A stretch of DNA of 64,000 bases from Devosia marina (GTDB lineage Bacteria > Pseudomonadota > Alphaproteobacteria > Rhizobiales > Devosiaceae). The DNA lies in contig NZ_WQRF01000003.1 in assembly GCF_009758415.1 (NCBI RefSeq), positions 310,001-374,000 on the forward strand, in the 5' to 3' direction. The translations under genes and the position numbers were made by a program. Each line of letters starts with the position of its first letter. Position 1 is the first letter of the stretch. The notes below the pieces were generated by a model. The model was given only the letters and a program-made list of their open reading frames with translations. It had not been told where the DNA came from and ran no database searches. Of this stretch, positions 1 to 8,353 are shown piece after piece.

Positions 1-67
1 CGCTGGTCTGTTCCGGCGCTTCATCGACAAACACCCGCACCAGGGCATTGGTGTCAATGCCGATCAT
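1..67 (-). CDS. VapC-type PIN-domain toxin, N-terminal fragment
   Basis: Only the first 22 codons are inside the window; the gene continues past the left edge. They read MIGIDTNALVRVFVDE..., and the IDTNALVR segment carries the first conserved acidic residue of PIN-domain ribonucleases (VapC family), which cleave RNA and are held inactive by a VapB antitoxin. The ATG overlaps the stop of the upstream AbrB-type gene by an ATGA tetranucleotide, the usual arrangement of a coupled toxin-antitoxin pair. The family call rests on this short N-terminus and on context; the rest of the active site cannot be seen. Confidence 0.72.
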   Translation of the reverse strand, partial: MIGIDTNALVRVFVDEAPEQTS

Positions 68-348
68 CTGGTTGTCTTGCGCCGGAAACGGTCTGCGGCC
101 TCATCGAGAACGGCCTCGTTCATCTCTTCGATACTGACGCGCCGGCCATTGGGCGGTTTGCCGAGCAGACCCGCAAAATCCTCCAGCCGTTTGGTTTTGG
201 CCGTCACGCTCAGCACACCGTCCTTGAGCCTCCACCGCAATGGGGTGCCATCCTTGATCCCAAGAGCATCGCGAACCGACTTCGGTATCGTCGTTTGCCC
301 CTTGCTCGTCACGGATGAGGACGCCTCAAGCTGGGTGATCTCATTCAT
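64..348 (-). CDS. AbrB/MazE-fold antitoxin (VapB-type)
   Basis: A 94-residue protein with a SpoVT/AbrB swapped-hairpin DNA-binding domain at about residues 11-57; the segment VTSKGQTTIPKSVRDALGI is the family hallmark. The acidic C-terminal half (about 58-94) is the expected toxin-binding tail. It is translationally coupled to the PIN-domain toxin and should act both as toxin inhibitor and as autorepressor. An inverted repeat just upstream at 365-394 is a likely operator. AbrB-type proteins can also be stand-alone regulators, but the adjacent PIN gene makes antitoxin the best reading. Confidence 0.85.
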   Translation of the reverse strand: MNEITQLEASSSVTSKGQTTIPKSVRDALGIKDGTPLRWRLKDGVLSVTAKTKRLEDFAGLLGKPPNGRRVSIEEMNEAVLDEAADRFRRKTTR

Positions 349-364
349 CGGAATGACTCCACGA

Positions 365-394
365 ATTCCTTACCAAGTCAAAGTAGTAAGGAAT
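365..394. promoter_or_regulatory. inverted repeat, probable autoregulatory operator of the vapBC pair
   Basis: ATTCCTTAC at 365-373 and its exact complement GTAAGGAAT at 386-394 are separated by 12 bp, about 17 bp upstream of the antitoxin start codon at 348. Two half-sites upstream of an AbrB-type antitoxin fit the usual autorepression layout. Function is inferred. Confidence 0.6.
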
Positions 395-410
395 CCTGTC
401 TCAAACAAGG

Positions 411-1028
411 CTACTGGCTCAATTCCCTAAGTCCCAGCCGGATCAGCTTCTCCGTCGGCGTATCTTCGCCTTCCTTCGCCACCACCCGCGCCAAGGCAGA
501 CGATGCCTGGGCGCTCGAATAGCCCAGATTGGTCAGGGCGGAAACCGCGTCGCTGACATTGGAGGATGCAACGCCGTCGCCCAGTGCGCTTTGCAGGCCC
601 AGCGTACCCGCGTCGATAGCGCCAATGGCCGGCACCTTGCCCTTGAGCTCGGTCACGATGCGCACCGCCAGTTTCGGCCCCACGCCATTGGCCCGCCCGA
701 TCATCGCCTTGTCCTGCAAGGCAACCGCGCTCGACAACTCCGATGGCGAGAGCACCGACAGGATCGCCAGCGCCACCCTGGCGCCCACCCCCTGCACGCT
801 GGTCAGCAGCAGGAACCAGCTCTTTTCCGCCTCATGGGCAAAACCGTAGAGCTTGATGAAATCTTCGCGCACAATGGTCTCGATAAAGACCACCGCTGCC
901 TCGCCCACCCGGGGCAGGGCCTGCAGCGTCCGGCCCGAGCAGAACACCTCGTAACACACCCCGCCGCAATCGATCAGCACGACATCGTCGCCGAAACTGT
1001 CGACCACCCCCTTGAGCTTGCCGATCAT
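411..1028 (-). CDS. ruvA: Holliday junction branch migration protein RuvA
   Basis: RuvA (205 aa) binds four-way junctions as a tetramer and loads the RuvB motor. The start at MIGKLKG is chosen because it matches the family N-terminus and overlaps the ruvC stop by ATGA; an upstream in-frame start would add 16 unlikely residues. The N-terminal OB fold (1-65), helix-hairpin-helix repeats (about 70-140, [13 protein letters not shown] and [13 protein letters not shown]) and C-terminal RuvB-binding domain (about 155-205) are all present. It follows ruvC, but ruvB is not next: the toxin-antitoxin pair occupies the downstream position. Confidence 0.96.
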   Translation of the reverse strand: MIGKLKGVVDSFGDDVVLIDCGGVCYEVFCSGRTLQALPRVGEAAVVFIETIVREDFIKLYGFAHEAEKSWFLLLTSVQGVGARVALAILSVLSPSELSSAVALQDKAMIGRANGVGPKLAVRIVTELKGKVPAIGAIDAGTLGLQSALGDGVASSNVSDAVSALTNLGYSSAQASSALARVVAKEGEDTPTEKLIRLGLRELSQ

Positions 1029-1531
1029 GCCATTGCTCCCATGCGGCGCGCTGAGACCCGGTGATGCGCATGGCAAATCGCTACCGCCAGGGCGTCCGCC
1101 GCGTCCGCGCCCTTCACCACGGCCGAGGGCAACAGCGTCTTGACCATCAAGCCTATCTGGTTCTTGTCCGCATGCCCGGTCCCCACCACCGACTTCTTGA
1201 CCAGATTTGTGGCATATTCGGCCACCACCAGCCCGCGCAGCGCCGGCACCACCAGGGTCACGCCGCGCGCCTGCCCCAGGATCAGCGCTGAACGCGGTCC
1301 GGAGTTGACGAAAGTTTCTTCCACGGCCGCTTCATCGGGCCGATGCAAGTCCAGCACTTCCCTTAACCCTTCGGCCAGAGCGGCAAGCCGATCGGCCAGC
1401 GCGCCTTCCGTTGGCGGAGTCAGCGTACCGCCGGCCACAAAGCTCAGCCGGTTGTCCACAGCTTCGATGATCCCCCAGCCGCATCGTCGCAGCCCTGGAT
1501 CGATCCCGATGATTCGCACAGCCCTTGTCAT
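1025..1531 (-). CDS. ruvC: Holliday junction endonuclease RuvC
   Basis: RuvC (168 aa) resolves Holliday junctions by symmetric nicking. The start [13 protein letters not shown] places the first catalytic aspartate at residue 11. The remaining acidic catalytic positions are in VEETFVNSG and in the C-terminal HADKNQ and [16 protein letters not shown] segments. It overlaps ruvA by 4 bp, so the two are co-transcribed and coupled. An upstream in-frame extension of 36 codons is rejected because it lacks family similarity. Confidence 0.96.
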   Translation of the reverse strand: MTRAVRIIGIDPGLRRCGWGIIEAVDNRLSFVAGGTLTPPTEGALADRLAALAEGLREVLDLHRPDEAAVEETFVNSGPRSALILGQARGVTLVVPALRGLVVAEYATNLVKKSVVGTGHADKNQIGLMVKTLLPSAVVKGADAADALAVAICHAHHRVSARRMGAMA

Positions 1532-1678
1532 GGTCTTCCTTGTAAAGGGGAGACCCGACCTTACCAAGCGCGAAGTGAACAAATAGGCAACAAAATGCGC
1601 TCGCCGGGTTTGTTCAATAAAGTTTTGGGGGCTCCGCAAACCACCTGTTAAGGGGCGAACTCTACCTTAAAAACGGGA

Positions 1679-2443
1679 ATGCATCGCAACGGGGCGCAAA
1701 TGTCAGGGGCAAAACTTCGGTTGTCCCGCAGGTCAAAACTGCGGATTTACAGAGTAACTGGGCTTCTGACTGCCATTTCCATTGTTGTTTCGATTGCGAT
1801 CACCAACTTGATCATGGAAACGTTTTCGGCTGGAATCAACGTTCCAGGCCTGATGACGGCGATCGTCATGCCCATGCTGCTGGGCACGCCGGCTATCGGC
1901 ATCATCATGTTCAAGCATGAACAATTGCGCGCGGCCAATGAGCAATTGCAGCGTCTTGCCGCCACCGACTGGCTGACCGGCTGCCTCAACCGCGGGGCCT
2001 TCACCAACAGGGTCAGCCACGCGCTGACCGATCCATCCGCCAGCGGTGCCCTGCTCATTCTCGATATCGACCATTTCAAGGCCATCAACGACAATCACGG
2101 CCACGACCGGGGCGACGACGCCTTGCGCCTGATCGCCCGCACCTTCACTTCGGTCTGTGGTCCTCAAACCCTTGTTGGCCGCGTTGGCGGTGAGGAATTC
2201 GGGATTTTTCTGCCCGGGGCCAGCGCGGCCGAAGCCAGCAACAGGGCCGAGACCATCCGCAATGCCATCGCGCAATTGACCTTCCGCGCGACCGGCAGCC
2301 ACTGCCCCCTTTCCGTCAGCATCGGCGTGGCCACATTTCAGGGTCCCACCGATTTCTGCACCCTTTACCGCCGGGCCGATGCGGGGCTTTACCGCGCCAA
2401 AAGCGCGGGGCGGGATCGTATCGAGATAGCTTCTGCCGCCTGA
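1679..2443 (+). CDS. membrane diguanylate cyclase (GGDEF), no I-site
   Basis: A 254-residue protein with two predicted membrane helices (about 23-46 and 54-78) followed by a GGDEF domain (about 95-250). The active-site loop reads GGEEF, so c-di-GMP synthesis from two GTP is plausible; the metal-binding LDIDHFKAINDNHGHDRGD segment is intact. The allosteric RxxD inhibitory site usually five residues before GGEEF is absent here, so product inhibition may be lost. It is followed 63 bp later by a close paralogue. The short N-terminal region contains no recognised sensor domain. Confidence 0.88.
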   Translation: MHRNGAQMSGAKLRLSRRSKLRIYRVTGLLTAISIVVSIAITNLIMETFSAGINVPGLMTAIVMPMLLGTPAIGIIMFKHEQLRAANEQLQRLAATDWLTGCLNRGAFTNRVSHALTDPSASGALLILDIDHFKAINDNHGHDRGDDALRLIARTFTSVCGPQTLVGRVGGEEFGIFLPGASAAEASNRAETIRNAIAQLTFRATGSHCPLSVSIGVATFQGPTDFCTLYRRADAGLYRAKSAGRDRIEIASAA

Positions 2444-2506
2444 CCTGCGTTCATTTTCGAAGGGCAAGACCATCTGCCCACCCCATTTCAAACCGAGCTA
2501 TTTGCA

Positions 2507-3286
2507 ATGCCGCTTTCCAAGACCATCGCAATACCGGGTTTATCCAGCGTGGCACGCTGGACAGTGTTTGGCACCTTGGCCTGTGTCCTCGCCTCGCTCA
2601 GCCTGACCTGGCTGATGGTGCAGGACCTTGAGAGCGAGTCGACGCCCCGCATCCTGCTTGCTTCTGCCACCCTGCCCATCCTGATCGGCGCGCCGCTCTT
2701 CTTCTATTTCAGCCTCAAGTTGCGCGGCCTGGCGATTGCCAATATGCGGCTCGACCGCGTGGCACGTACCGACGGGCTCACGGCCTGCCTTAATCGCCGG
2801 GCCTTCACCGCGCGCGTCAATGCCTGGCTGCAAAATCCCGCCCCCCCCTCCTGCGGCGCGATGTTGATGATCGACGCCGACAATTTCAAGTCGATCAACG
2901 ACCTCTACGGCCATGACAATGGCGACGAAGCGCTCACCATTATCGCCCGCGCCATTCGCTCGGTGCTGCGCAGTGGCGATATCGTTGGCCGCATGGGCGG
3001 CGAAGAATTTGCCGCCTTCCTGCCCGGCGTCACCCAGCATCAAGCGCAGATCGTGGCCGAACGCATCCGCATGTCGGTGATTGTGGCCTGCTTCGCGCCC
3101 GCCGGAGAGGCACACCCGCTTTCGGTCAGCATAGGCGGTGCCGCCTTTACCGAGACGACAAGCTTCACCGAGCTGTTCCGCATTGCCGATCAGCGGCTCT
3201 ATGGTGCCAAGCATGCGGGCCGCAACGCCGTAGTGGTTGCCGAGGTCAAGGATCATCCGAAGCTAGTCCTCAAGCGCATCGCCTGA
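2507..3286 (+). CDS. membrane diguanylate cyclase (GGDEF) with I-site
   Basis: A 259-residue paralogue of the preceding gene with the same plan: two membrane helices (about 17-38 and 48-68) and a C-terminal GGDEF domain with GGEEF. Unlike its neighbour it has RSGD five residues before GGEEF, matching the RxxD c-di-GMP inhibitory site. The pair probably arose by tandem duplication. It ends just before a convergent terminator shared with yebC. Signal and targets are unknown, though c-di-GMP would bear on the motility genes later in the window. Confidence 0.88.
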   Translation: MPLSKTIAIPGLSSVARWTVFGTLACVLASLSLTWLMVQDLESESTPRILLASATLPILIGAPLFFYFSLKLRGLAIANMRLDRVARTDGLTACLNRRAFTARVNAWLQNPAPPSCGAMLMIDADNFKSINDLYGHDNGDEALTIIARAIRSVLRSGDIVGRMGGEEFAAFLPGVTQHQAQIVAERIRMSVIVACFAPAGEAHPLSVSIGGAAFTETTSFTELFRIADQRLYGAKHAGRNAVVVAEVKDHPKLVLKRIA

Positions 3287-3292
3287 AACAGA

Positions 3293-3320
3293 AAGGGCGG
3301 CCCTTCGGACCGCCCCTGAT
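3293..3320. terminator. UUCG-loop hairpin between convergent genes
   Basis: GGGCGG and CCGCCC arms enclose a CUUCGG-type loop in the 59-bp gap between the second GGDEF gene and yebC, which converge. No long T-run follows on either strand, so termination efficiency is uncertain. Confidence 0.55.
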
Positions 3321-3345
3321 ACCTGTCTCACTCAAGGTGATGCCA

Positions 3346-4092
3346 TCAGCCTTCGAGCTTGGCGGCCTCTTCTTCGCTCATATTGAAGTTCGAATAGACG
3401 TTCTGCACGTCGTCGTCTTCTTCGAGCGTATTGAGCAGCTTCATCAGGGTCGCCCCCTTTTCCGCGTCGATCGGCGTCTCGTTCTGCGGCTTCCAGATCG
3501 CCTTCACCGCCTCAGCCTCGCCCAGCACCGCTTCGAGCGCCGAAGAGACTTCGGCCATGGTCTCGAAAGTGGTGTAGATATAGTGGTTCTCGTCATCGCT
3601 CTCGACATCGTCGGCACCGGCTTCAATAGCCGCTTCCATCACCTTGTCTTCCGAGCCGATGGAGGCCGGATAGGTGATTTCGCCAACCCGGTCGAACATG
3701 AAACCGACCGAGCCGGTTTCCCCCAGCGCGCCACCATTCTTGGAGAAATAGGAGCGCACATTGGACGCAGTGCGATTGCGATTGTCGGTCAGCGCCTCAA
3801 CGATGACAGCAACGCCACCGGGGCCATAACCCTCATAGCGGATCTCGTCATAATTCTCCGCGTCGCCGCCAGAGGCCTTCTTGACGGCCCGCTCGATATT
3901 GTCCTTGGGCATGGACTGGGCGCGGGCATTGGCAATGGCCAGGCGCAGGCGCGGATTAAAGGCCGGGTCGGGCTGTCCCATCTTGGCCGCCACGGTGATT
4001 TCGCGGGCCAGCTTGGAAAAGATCTTGGACCGGATGGCGTCGGACTTGCCCTTGCGGTGCATGATGTTTTTGGCGTGGGAATGGCCAGCCAT
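3346..4092 (-). CDS. yebC: YebC/PmpR family protein
   Basis: A 248-residue TACO1/YebC-family protein, starting at [18 protein letters not shown], the invariant family N-terminus. Members act as DNA-binding regulators or, as shown for TACO1 and some bacterial homologues, in translation of difficult proline stretches. The acidic C-terminus ends [13 protein letters not shown], another hallmark. Its usual link to ruvC is seen only loosely here, because the two GGDEF genes separate them. Upstream in-frame codons (35) are not part of the family and are excluded. Confidence 0.95.
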   Translation of the reverse strand: MAGHSHAKNIMHRKGKSDAIRSKIFSKLAREITVAAKMGQPDPAFNPRLRLAIANARAQSMPKDNIERAVKKASGGDAENYDEIRYEGYGPGGVAVIVEALTDNRNRTASNVRSYFSKNGGALGETGSVGFMFDRVGEITYPASIGSEDKVMEAAIEAGADDVESDDENHYIYTTFETMAEVSSALEAVLGEAEAVKAIWKPQNETPIDAEKGATLMKLLNTLEEDDDVQNVYSNFNMSEEEAAKLEG

Positions 4093-4210
4093 GAAGAACC
4101 TCGGATATGCAATTTGCGCTTTTTCGCGCTGCTTATAGGGGGCCGCAGCGCAAAAATAAAGCGCCCGCCCGGTGCCGGACCGGACGGACGCCACCAATCC
4201 GCCTTATCGA

Positions 4211-5629
4211 TCAACCCGGATCGTGCTTGTTCCAGATGTCCTGATCGATCTTGCCGCTGAGTTCAGGATAGTCCGCCGCATGAAACACCGGCTCTCTGCC
4301 GGCCTTGCGCTGGGCCCGGTAATCCTTGGTCAGCTTGGCCACCGTGCCCGAGAGCATGACGATGGCGATCAGATTGACCGTGGCCATCAGCCCCATGGAG
4401 GCATCCGCCGCATTGAACACCGTCGCCACGCTTTCATAGGCGCCCCAGATGACCATCGCCAGCACGCCCAGCCGCAATACGGTCAAGCCGGGCATATTGC
4501 CGACCTTGAGGAAGGTCATGGCGTTTTCGGCATATGAGTAATTGCCGATGATCGAGGTGAAGGCAAAGAACAGGATCGCGATGGCAATGAAATATTGCCC
4601 GGCTCCGCCGATATGAACCGTCATCGCCGCCTGCGTCAGCGGCGTGCCGGTCAATTCGTTTCCGTCCACCATCACGCCCGAAAGCAGGATCATCAGCGCT
4701 GTTGCCGTGCAGATCAGGATGGTGTCGATAAACACGCCCAGCGCCTGCACGAAGCCCTGCGAAGAGGGATGATGCGGATCGGGCGTCGCCACGGCCGCAA
4801 TATTGGGCGCCGAGCCCATGCCGGCCTCATTGGAAAACAGCCCGCGCTTGACGCCATTGAGCAAGGCCCCGGCCAAACCGCCACCCGCCGCATCGAGCCC
4901 GAAAGCAGACTGCACGATATGGCCCAGCATGCCCGGCACTTCCCCGATATGGATGGCCACAACATAAAGCGCCACCAGCAGGTAAAGCACTGCCATGAAC
5001 GGCACGACGATCTCCGCCACCCGCGCGATCTGCCTGATGCCGCCGAAAATCACGATGCCGGTCAAACTGGCCAGCGCCACCCCTACCCAGATTTTCTCGA
5101 ACCCGAAGGCGCCCTGCATGGCGTCCGCAATGGAATTGGCCTGCACCGCGTTGAATACCAGCCCGAAGGCGATGATCAGGCAGACCGAAAAGATCGCCCC
5201 CGCCCAGGGTGCCTTGAGCCCCTTGGCGATGTAAAAGGCCGGGCCGCCGCGATACTGGCCTTCCTCATTCTTGGTCTTGTAGAGCTGGGCCAGCGTGGAT
5301 TCGGAATAGGCCGTGGCCATCCCGACCAGCGCCACCATCCACATCCAGAAAATCGCGCCGGGTCCGCCCAGATAGAGTGCCACGGCCACCCCAGCCAGAT
5401 TGCCGGTGCCCACGCGGGACGCCAGGCTGATGGTCAACGCCTGGAAAGGTGAAATCCCGGCACTGTCACCCTGACGCGAGCCGGAGACGGCCCTGAACAT
5501 TTCACCGAAATTGACGAACTGGATAAATCCCAGCCGGATGGTGAAGAACAACCCCACCGCCAGCAGGCCGTAGATGAGGACATAGCCCCAGAAGATATCG
5601 TTCAGAAAATTAATGACCGGATCGAGCAT
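4211..5629 (-). CDS. AGCS family sodium:amino-acid (alanine) symporter
   Basis: A 472-residue inner-membrane protein with about ten hydrophobic segments. The AGCS signature around GGPGAIFWMW and the following NEAGMGSAPN segment support sodium-coupled alanine or glycine uptake. Length matches the family. It is transcribed alone, divergent from nothing close; 118 bp separate it from yebC downstream. The exact substrate cannot be read from sequence. Confidence 0.9.
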   Translation of the reverse strand: MLDPVINFLNDIFWGYVLIYGLLAVGLFFTIRLGFIQFVNFGEMFRAVSGSRQGDSAGISPFQALTISLASRVGTGNLAGVAVALYLGGPGAIFWMWMVALVGMATAYSESTLAQLYKTKNEEGQYRGGPAFYIAKGLKAPWAGAIFSVCLIIAFGLVFNAVQANSIADAMQGAFGFEKIWVGVALASLTGIVIFGGIRQIARVAEIVVPFMAVLYLLVALYVVAIHIGEVPGMLGHIVQSAFGLDAAGGGLAGALLNGVKRGLFSNEAGMGSAPNIAAVATPDPHHPSSQGFVQALGVFIDTILICTATALMILLSGVMVDGNELTGTPLTQAAMTVHIGGAGQYFIAIAILFFAFTSIIGNYSYAENAMTFLKVGNMPGLTVLRLGVLAMVIWGAYESVATVFNAADASMGLMATVNLIAIVMLSGTVAKLTKDYRAQRKAGREPVFHAADYPELSGKIDQDIWNKHDPG

Positions 5630-5799
5630 GGCCCCACTCCTCGCATGCGTGGACGATTGATCGGCATTTCCTGCCGCGTCCGGGGCCCGTTTTTCCTTCT
5701 CAGCCGACCGTCAATTTTTGCGCCCCAGGCACAACATCGTGATCGGAACCCAATTTGCAGGTTCCGGCAAGCGAGAAATCTACCGATCAGGGCTGAATG

Positions 5800-6615
5800 T
5801 CAGAAGTCCGGGATGACCTGTGCCAGGACGCCGCCGATCCGGAGCGGTGCGATCTTGGCGCAAAGCCCGGTCACCGGGTCGGTCTCCACCGCCACGCCAC
5901 ACAAAGTCGCTTCGCCTTCCGATGGCGTGAACCGCCCGCCCGGAATGCCGGTGAGGAACCGGTTGAGCGGCTCGTCGGTATCGGTGCCAATAATGCTGTC
6001 GAAGTCGCCACACATGCCCGCATCGGCCATGAAACCCGTACCGCCCTTGAGCACGCGATGATCGGCTGTCGGAATATGGGTGTGAGTGCCCACCACCAGC
6101 GTCGCCCTGCCATCGAGATAGTGCCCCATGGCCTGGATTTCCGAGGTCGCCTCGGTGTGAAAATCCACGATCACGGCATCGGCCACCTCGCCCAGTGGAC
6201 AATCCGCAATCGCCGCTTCAACCGCCCGGAACGGATCGTCGATCGGTGGCATGAAGACCCGTCCCAGCGCATTGACCACCAGGACGCGATGGCCCTTTCG
6301 GCTCTCCACCAGCATGGCCCCGCGCCCCGGTGTTCCGGGGGGGTAGTTCAGCGGACGAATAAGATTGGGTTCGCGCTCGATATAACTCAGCGCCTCGCGC
6401 TGGTCGAAGGCATGATCCCCCAGCGTGACAATATCGGCACCGGCATCGCGCAACGCATTATAGTGGTTCTCGATCAGCCCCTTGCCGTGGCTGGCATTCT
6501 CGCCATTGACGACGACAAAGTCGAAGCCATGCTCGGCAATCAGCCCCGGCAGGCGTTCGCTCACCGCGTCCCGGCCGGAGCGGCCCATCACATCGCCCAG
6601 AAACAGAAATCTCAT
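5800..6615 (-). CDS. YmdB-type metallophosphoesterase
   Basis: A 271-residue TIGR00282-type metallophosphoesterase. The di-metal motifs are visible as GDVMGRSGRD at the N-terminus, NGENASHGKG, LGDHAFD and THTHIPTAD. In Bacillus the homologue YmdB is a 2',3'-cyclic nucleotide phosphodiesterase; whether this holds here is unknown. Its start overlaps the stop of the 5-formyl-THF cyclo-ligase gene by ATGA, so the two are coupled. This gene pair order after 6S RNA and zapA is common in Hyphomicrobiales. Confidence 0.9.
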   Translation of the reverse strand: MRFLFLGDVMGRSGRDAVSERLPGLIAEHGFDFVVVNGENASHGKGLIENHYNALRDAGADIVTLGDHAFDQREALSYIEREPNLIRPLNYPPGTPGRGAMLVESRKGHRVLVVNALGRVFMPPIDDPFRAVEAAIADCPLGEVADAVIVDFHTEATSEIQAMGHYLDGRATLVVGTHTHIPTADHRVLKGGTGFMADAGMCGDFDSIIGTDTDEPLNRFLTGIPGGRFTPSEGEATLCGVAVETDPVTGLCAKIAPLRIGGVLAQVIPDF

Positions 6616-7199
6616 GCGGCCGTGCCAAAAGAGCGGATGCCCGCCTCGGTAATCACCATGTCGAGCGGCACGTCATGGGCGTCGCGTGGAATATGCGCCA
6701 GTTCCTGGGCGGCAAAGGCCAGGCCCACCAGCAAGGGCTTTTTGGGCAGCACCGCCAGGGTGCGATCGTAATAGCCACCACCATAACCGAGCCGTGTGCC
6801 CTCATTGTCAAAGCCCAGCAGCGGCATCAGCACCATGTCCGGAACCGCGCGCGGCGCCAGGTCTGAGGGCGCCAATGTGCCGAAGCCAGCTTCATAAAGA
6901 GGCGCATCGGCCTCCCACACGCGCATGTCGAGCGGTTCGTTGTCGCCCTGCACCACTGGCAGCAGCACCTTCTGCCCGCTATCCATCAGCCGCACCAATA
7001 TGGGCTGGCAATCCAGTTCATCCCGAATCCGCCAATAGCCCGCGATCACATCGTCAGGCCCGAAAGCGACCGATTCAAAGAAATGTCCGGCCACCGCCTT
7101 GGCCGCATCGGTACGGTCTTCACTGGAAAGGGCTGCGCGGGCGGCATGTGCCTCACCCCGCAGCGCGGCCTTTGCCTCTTCGAATGCCTGGTCCGCCAT
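6612..7199 (-). CDS. 5-formyltetrahydrofolate cyclo-ligase
   Basis: A 195-residue enzyme that converts 5-formyl-THF to 5,10-methenyl-THF with ATP (MTHFS, called FthC or YgfA). The C-terminal glycine-rich signature GTRLGYGGGYYDRTL is intact, and the N-terminal K/R-rich nucleotide-binding segment is present. It lies directly downstream of 6S RNA, as ygfA does in Escherichia coli, where the two are co-transcribed. The same layout here (zapA, ssrS, cyclo-ligase) strongly supports both calls. Confidence 0.95.
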   Translation of the reverse strand: MADQAFEEAKAALRGEAHAARAALSSEDRTDAAKAVAGHFFESVAFGPDDVIAGYWRIRDELDCQPILVRLMDSGQKVLLPVVQGDNEPLDMRVWEADAPLYEAGFGTLAPSDLAPRAVPDMVLMPLLGFDNEGTRLGYGGGYYDRTLAVLPKKPLLVGLAFAAQELAHIPRDAHDVPLDMVITEAGIRSFGTAA

Positions 7200-7214
7200 A
7201 AGCCCTCTTCACCA

Positions 7215-7373
7215 ACGAATTCGGTGCCGCCCTGGCCGTGGGACTACTGATCCCGGGAACCTACATACGTAGGTGGGCGCCGTATGTCCGAGCCCACGGG
7301 CCCGGTCAGGGACAGCTCCCTTAGGATCGATTAAGGCCCCGGGGATATGTGAGTCCTCACGCGCCGGGCAGCG
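7215..7373 (-). ncRNA. ssrS: 6S RNA
   Basis: The interval between zapA and the cyclo-ligase gene is the conserved home of 6S RNA, which binds the sigma-70 holoenzyme and mimics an open promoter. On the minus strand a long imperfect rod can be drawn, including complementary arms around CCCGTGGGC and GTCCCACGG and a CCCACCTAC...GTAGGTTC hairpin followed by GGGATCA, typical of alphaproteobacterial 6S. About 160 nt from the predicted start, matching the family. Exact ends are estimated. Confidence 0.85.
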
Positions 7374-7379
7374 AGACGA

Positions 7380-7408
7380 GATATAGGCGCTTGCGAGCGG
7401 CAGTGCAA
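7380..7408 (-). promoter_or_regulatory. sigma-70 type promoter of 6S RNA
   Basis: TTGCAC (7403-7408) and TATATC (7380-7385), read on the minus strand, are separated by exactly 17 bp. The start point about seven bases further on falls near 7373 and gives a 6S transcript of the expected length. Inferred from sequence only. Confidence 0.7.
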
Positions 7409-7450
7409 AGCGCCAATGCGCGCTTTTCCAAACTCGTGAACGCGACTGCC

Positions 7451-7822
7451 CTAGGGCAGCGGCACCGCTCCATCCAGCGTCTCGGCGACACCCTCGAGTG
7501 CCTCGGCCGCTTCGGCCAGTTTCCGCGCGAACTGGGCTTCTGTGGTTTCCAGCTCAGCGGCAATGTCCTGTCCGGCCTGCGTCAGCTCGGCCACCTGCGC
7601 TTCGAGTGCCCTGATCCTGCGCTCGGCCTCGGACAATTCATCGAGCACCGCAATACCGGCCATCACCGTCAGCCGGTTGTCGCCGATCTCGCCCACGGCC
7701 CCCTTGAGCCCTTCGACCTGGGAATTGAACCGCTCTGCCAGCCCGATCAGACGGGCCTGCTGGCCCTCTTCGCAGGCCATGCGATATTTGCGGCCATTGA
7801 TTTCGACATTCACCTCGGGCAC
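7451..7822 (-). CDS. zapA: cell division protein ZapA
   Basis: A 123-residue ZapA-like protein that promotes FtsZ bundling. The GTG start at 7822 (VPEVNVEINGRKYRMAC) is chosen because it gives the family N-terminal beta strands, has GGAGTGA upstream, and lies 4 bp after the preceding stop; the longer ATG frame would add 24 residues of antisense-like sequence. Residues about 45-120 form a long coiled coil. It precedes 6S RNA, as in other proteobacteria. Confidence 0.88.
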   Translation of the reverse strand: MPEVNVEINGRKYRMACEEGQQARLIGLAERFNSQVEGLKGAVGEIGDNRLTVMAGIAVLDELSEAERRIRALEAQVAELTQAGQDIAAELETTEAQFARKLAEAAEALEGVAETLDGAVPLP

Positions 7823-7826
7823 GCGA

Positions 7827-8114
7827 TCACTCCGCCTTTGCCAGCACAGAGCGCACCGTTTCCATGGCCTCGACCAGGCGCCTGGAAACCTCATGCGCGC
7901 TGTCGTCGAGCCGTTTGGCGCGGGCCGCGGTCTTGTCGAGTTCGGTGGCCAGACGCGCGCGTTCCTGCACCAGCCGCTGGGTATCCACTTCCATGCGCTG
8001 CTGACGCTGCAGCCGGCTGTTGAGATCGCGGGTACTCGTGGCCAATCGCGCCAATGCCCGGTCGAACCGGGCCGTTGCCGAGATCAGTCCATCTTCAAGT
8101 TCCGTCTCACTCAT
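7827..8114 (-). CDS. DUF4164-like coiled-coil protein upstream of zapA
   Basis: A 95-residue, almost entirely helical heptad-repeat protein starting MSETELEDGLISATARFDRAL. Small coiled-coil proteins of the DUF4164 type sit directly before zapA across Hyphomicrobiales, and the 4-bp spacing here implies one operon. A role in division beside ZapA is likely from context, but no biochemical function is known to me. A longer TTG-start frame reaching 8282 is possible but lacks support. Confidence 0.75.
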   Translation of the reverse strand: MSETELEDGLISATARFDRALARLATSTRDLNSRLQRQQRMEVDTQRLVQERARLATELDKTAARAKRLDDSAHEVSRRLVEAMETVRSVLAKAE

Positions 8115-8353
8115 GGCCGCTACTGCCCTCAAGACGCGACGATTCCATCCCGCATCAGCCTGCCCCAGCCATCGTATCATTGCAACTGCGTTGCGGGGCG
8201 AACCCCCGGAATTCCGGCCTGAAACCGAACGCTTGCGCCCCTTGGTGACATTGACAGGCAAGACGAACCTGTTATGCCTCAACCCCGCCTCTGGGAGGAG
8301 GGCCCCAAGCGCCCGCTCCCGCCAGTTTCAAGCCTTATTTAGCGAGCGGTCCC

